From assembly GCA_964590495.1 (NCBI GenBank), contig CAZPWQ010000126.1, forward strand, positions 1 to 9,772: a DNA stretch of 9,772 nt, read 5' to 3'. Of the stretch, positions 6,801-9,772 are shown in pieces. Each line of letters begins with the position of its first letter. The first letter of the stretch is position 1. A model generated the notes under the pieces. The model was given only the letters and a program-made list of their open reading frames with translations. It was not told the DNA's origin and searched no databases. A program made the position numbers and the translations under genes. The stretch comes from CAZPWQ01 sp964590495 (GTDB lineage: Bacteria > Bacteroidota > Rhodothermia > Balneolales > Balneolaceae).

Positions 6801-9199
6801 GCCTCTGCTTCTAAGTCAATGGTTTCGACTTCGATTTCAGCTATGGCATCTAGTTCGTTGATTGCGATTAATTGATCGTAAAGACTAAATGTCCGGTCCT
6901 GCTCTCGTGTAGTTTCTTCAATACAAACAACCAGTGAGTAGGAGTGTTCTCTGTTATGCTCTAACCGGCGGCCCGCATCCAAATGTTTGTGAAGTTTACT
7001 GTGTATTCCAAACCGTACTGTATTTTCTTCTGTCACCAGATCCGGCTTGCTAATAGAGAACTCTACCTTTTGAGCATTACTCAATATCCCCTTACCGTAG
7101 TAATAGTCTTCCGACCAACCCTGCTTTAACTTTACCTCGCTTAGTTTTTTTGATTGAATATCCTTAACAGGTACATTTTTGAAAAAACCGAAGGCAAAGT
7201 GAATCGGACAGTATGCGAGCTGACTGTCCGGAACCGGATCAAATGAAAAACAGAGGGTAGCATGTACTTTCAGTAACCCTATATCTTTACTTGCGTCAAG
7301 CAGATATTCCGGCAGCTTTAATTCGTACACCTCCATGCGCTCAGGACGCAATGAACCTTCTAAAACAAAGCTAGCTCTATGATCGTCTGAATACATACAG
7401 AGAATCTCATCGGGTATTCCCTGACCACATATAGCAGTTCTTGTGCGTTTTGGTACCTGCTCGAACTCGGGTCCCAGTTTAATTTCTCTTGATGCATTCA
7501 ACATCAGTGCCTTAATAGTTTGCATACTCGTAATCTCCGGATATCGATTCATCAACCGGGCGGCAAGATTGGCGGCAAGCGGCGCTGCATAGCTTGTCCC
7601 CGGCATAATGTTGAAGTTAAACCGGGGATCAGCCGAAAGTACTTTTATTCCATAAACATCCGGACTTATTTCACGATCATAATCTCCGCCGGGAAGCAAA
7701 AAGTCCGGTTTGGTTAATTTTAAATTGACAATGCTTTGCTTTAGATCATCATCGTCCCAATCGTAATGGAATTTCCGGCTGTATACCGCCGGATAATTTC
7801 TGTCAACAGAAAATCCATCAAACGCACCATTTGTCAAATTATCGGCGATAGCTCCCACCGTTACATTATTCATACTGTCAGCCGGAGTTTTCAGGTTGGA
7901 CTCGTCTTCCAAAAAATGAACCGGATATTCAACAAAACCATCCACTCCCTGCAATAGATCATTTCTGTTACCGGTCGATATAAAAATGAGGATATCCAAT
8001 TCGTGAACAAGCTGATCAAGAGCAAACGTATATTCCGACGGTTTTTCGTGCGTTTTCTTGTGGTTATCCCAGGTTACTGTTAAAACAAATATGCGAACAT
8101 CAAGCTCCTGGTTTGCGCGACGGATGACATCTAGAATACCTTTCTGTGAAAGTGGGTTATTATTATTCTGAATTATCTTTATAGGCAGAATTAGTGCATC
8201 TGCCTCTAATTCACCCCTGAAATCCGGATAAGGACGGGTCCCCAAAGCAGCAAGAGCGGCTACACCTGTACCATGATCCAGATCATCATCAAACGGGTCA
8301 GTTTGTGTCAGATCAAAATCCGTATTTGCCCGAATCAACAGTGGTTCAAGGGGTGATTGGTCACTCACCCCTGAATCGAGCACACCAATAATAGGAAGTT
8401 TCCGGATGCCGTTCTCGTTAATCGTGAATCCATATTCCCGGATTGGTTCACCAAACCTGGACGGCCGGATAATTCCGGAGTCATGAGAGGAAATGCTGTA
8501 AATAATGTCAAAATTGTTGGCGATCTCTACTAGTATTTCCAGAGTAGGTTCTGTTAATTCCAGTATTTCAGCCCTTGGATTAAACTCATATGTGATATCC
8601 CGCTCTTCCAGATATTCCTGCAACTGCTCTCGGACGGGTACAAAAAACTGGTTGGACAGGCGCAACGTTTTGAAAACATCGATCACTACATGCCTGTGCG
8701 CTCCATATATCTTTAGCATTTCCTCGATGGAAAATCCGTCGAAGGACTTAATAAACCGGATAGTCGGAGAATATCCTACATTCTCATCCAGCGGATCTTC
8801 CGCATCGATAAACGTTTGTACATCTTGTATAAATGCTTCAAAACGGTGAGGAAATTCAATAATAAAAAGCCCCGACCGATTATAATTCCAAAAGGTCACC
8901 GGACTGAGCCCGAATCTTTCCCGGTATATCCTCTCAAATTTTGCAATGTCGTACACCCCATAAAAATTGAGCTGTACATAATCTTTGTGTGCGACCCGGA
9001 TATCAGGATTCCTGCGTTCTCTTCTCAATGCTCGCTTTCGCGTAAAACTGGCCAGACTTTGACGAAAAACATCCTGCATGGGCCGGTAATCCGGATCGGG
9101 ATCGGCATTGTTGTTATTCGGATTATACCTGTTACGATAGCTGAAACGCCCTGTTAAAATCTGCTCTCCCCGAAATTGAAGGTGTTGTTTGTTTGCCAT
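6797..9199 (-). CDS. ietS: Cytoplasmic subtilisin-like (S8) serine protease, IetS-like
   Basis: The 800-residue protein is a subtilase with a complete catalytic set: Asp275 in IGVLDSGVSD, His309 in DLDHGTGVAALAALG, oxyanion-hole Asn411 in STGN, and Ser536 in MPGTSYAAPLAANLA. The catalytic domain spans about 268-570. The front 265 residues lack a signal peptide and carry an Asn-rich stretch (26-32) and a basic segment (54-63), then a mixed region without recognised motifs; the last 220 or so residues look beta-rich. The protein is therefore likely intracellular, unlike most secreted subtilases. With the adjacent AAA+ ATPase it matches the IetAS pair. The gene is convergent with the ATPase gene: its TAG (minus strand) lies inside the shared CTAA at 6797-6800, so it needs its own promoter. 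Only a close AAGG two bases before the ATG resembles a ribosome site. Substrate and activation trigger are unknown. Confidence 0.9.
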   Translation of the reverse strand: MANKQHLQFRGEQILTGRFSYRNRYNPNNNNADPDPDYRPMQDVFRQSLASFTRKRALRRERRNPDIRVAHKDYVQLNFYGVYDIAKFERIYRERFGLSPVTFWNYNRSGLFIIEFPHRFEAFIQDVQTFIDAEDPLDENVGYSPTIRFIKSFDGFSIEEMLKIYGAHRHVVIDVFKTLRLSNQFFVPVREQLQEYLEERDITYEFNPRAEILELTEPTLEILVEIANNFDIIYSISSHDSGIIRPSRFGEPIREYGFTINENGIRKLPIIGVLDSGVSDQSPLEPLLIRANTDFDLTQTDPFDDDLDHGTGVAALAALGTRPYPDFRGELEADALILPIKIIQNNNNPLSQKGILDVIRRANQELDVRIFVLTVTWDNHKKTHEKPSEYTFALDQLVHELDILIFISTGNRNDLLQGVDGFVEYPVHFLEDESNLKTPADSMNNVTVGAIADNLTNGAFDGFSVDRNYPAVYSRKFHYDWDDDDLKQSIVNLKLTKPDFLLPGGDYDREISPDVYGIKVLSADPRFNFNIMPGTSYAAPLAANLAARLMNRYPEITSMQTIKALMLNASREIKLGPEFEQVPKRTRTAICGQGIPDEILCMYSDDHRASFVLEGSLRPERMEVYELKLPEYLLDASKDIGLLKVHATLCFSFDPVPDSQLAYCPIHFAFGFFKNVPVKDIQSKKLSEVKLKQGWSEDYYYGKGILSNAQKVEFSISKPDLVTEENTVRFGIHSKLHKHLDAGRRLEHNREHSYSLVVCIEETTREQDRTFSLYDQLIAINELDAIAEIEVETIDLEAEA

Positions 9200-9238
9200 C
9201 GCCTTGGATTATCACTTGACCTATGCTAACACAGCTTA

Positions 9239-9268
9239 AATATATTAAATCCATTGATCCATGAACAA
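9239..9268 (-). promoter_or_regulatory. Possible promoter for the protease gene
   Basis: The 83-base gap before the protease gene contains, on the minus strand, TTGTTC (9263-9268) and TATATT (9239-9244) separated by 18 bases, a loose sigma-70-like pair that would give a leader of about 30 bases. The -35 half matches the consensus only partly, and the gap is AT-rich, so chance is likely. A promoter here is expected if the upstream ImmA-like gene is not cotranscribed. Confidence 0.2.
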
Positions 9269-9282
9269 TTATAATAACTATT

Positions 9283-9772
9283 CTAAAATCTATCAGGATA
9301 TACTAACGTCAAGATACCATATTCTCCCAATGAAATAATTTCTTCAATCATAACAATATTTTGACTGGATCTTTCATCAATCCATGAAAACCATGCCGAT
9401 GCTGTTGTTCCTTGTCGTAATATAGTCAGCGGATCAATTTTAACCTTTGAGTAAGTGTGGGTAAGGCTTCCATTATTTAGGCGACTGAATTGTTTTAATG
9501 GATATTTAAGCCCTTTATCTTTTAACTGTTCAGATGGCCAACTCCACAAAACTTTTCCATTCTCAGATTTTAATAACAAAAAAGGAAAATGATCTAGATT
9601 CAAAATACGTATTGCAGTACTTGTAACAGATGCGCCGAAATGATCGACTATTTTGAGTACAAAATCAGCTGATATTTTAGATTTCCCGATTTTTTTTGCC
9701 AAATACATCTTTGGAATCAAAGAATTTGCAGCAAAAATATCTGCTTCTCTCTCTACTTTTAAATTAGATCTA
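9283..9772 (-). CDS. ImmA/IrrE-family metallopeptidase, C-terminal part (5' end outside window)
   Basis: The frame is open from the right window edge to TAG at 9283-9285, giving about 163 residues of the C-terminal part. The first in-window residues include EREADIFAANSLIP, the ExEAxxFAA-LLxP signature that follows the zinc-binding HExxH helix in ImmA/IrrE proteases; the HExxH itself must lie outside the window. It is followed by HFGASVTSTAIRILNL, the helix usually found next in this family, then a beta-rich tail. A TTG at 9720 is not the true start, since coding clearly continues upstream of it. ImmA-type proteases typically cleave or inactivate a partner repressor and are common in phages, mobile elements and toxin-antitoxin loci. 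The gene lies upstream of the protease gene on the same strand with an 83-base gap. It is clearly AT-rich compared with the protease gene. No partner regulator is visible. Confidence 0.78.
   Translation of the reverse strand, partial: RSNLKVEREADIFAANSLIPKMYLAKKIGKSKISADFVLKIVDHFGASVTSTAIRILNLDHFPFLLLKSENGKVLWSWPSEQLKDKGLKYPLKQFSRLNNGSLTHTYSKVKIDPLTILRQGTTASAWFSWIDERSSQNIVMIEEIISLGEYGILTLVYPDRF

Noticed and set aside
9283..9720. Complete gene starting at the TTG at 9720
   Set aside because: The frame stays open to the window edge and encodes the EREADIFAAN signature upstream of that codon, so the gene is truncated by the window.

Overview
The window looks like part of a bacterial defence island. 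It holds two putative anti-mobile-element modules that diverge from one 235-base regulatory gap, plus the end of an ImmA/IrrE-type metallopeptidase gene. The host cannot be fixed from sequence alone. Start codons with almost no Shine-Dalgarno sequence, AT-rich leaders and moderate GC fit the Bacteroidota/Balneolota/Rhodothermota group, but this is an inference.

Bases 1-299 contain no convincing gene. They hold an 11-base inverted repeat, a perfect 10-bp AT-rich hairpin, a second small hairpin and a short tandem repeat, and may be a dispersed extragenic repeat. Bases 300-5530 (minus strand, read right to left) form a tight three-gene operon: a 1125-residue protein joining a phospholipase-D-type nuclease domain to an SNF2/RapA-like helicase; a DUF5655 protein with an N-terminal NucS-like PD-(D/E)XK nuclease signature; and an HNH endonuclease with a probable ligand- or modified-base-reading N-terminal domain. 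The gaps are 8 and 3 bases. Three different nuclease folds accompany one DNA translocase and no methyltransferase is visible, so this resembles a restriction-like system that I cannot match to a named one.

Bases 5531-5765 are a divergent promoter region with a 20-bp tandem repeat and a 12-bp palindrome that share a TATGCA core, a plausible operator set. Bases 5766-6800 (plus) encode an AAA+ ATPase and 6797-9199 (minus) a cytoplasmic subtilisin-like serine protease. By family and pairing these resemble IetA and IetS, known from Ti-plasmid stability work and later reported as an anti-phage pair. Here they are convergent, with stop codons overlapping by 4 bases, so they cannot share one transcript.

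Bases 9283-9772 hold the C-terminal part of an ImmA/IrrE-family gene that runs off the window. It is visibly richer in AT than its neighbours, which suggests a different origin. Working model: the left module cuts or unwinds foreign DNA, the ATPase-protease pair acts on proteins, and the ImmA-like protease may control a repressor encoded outside the window.
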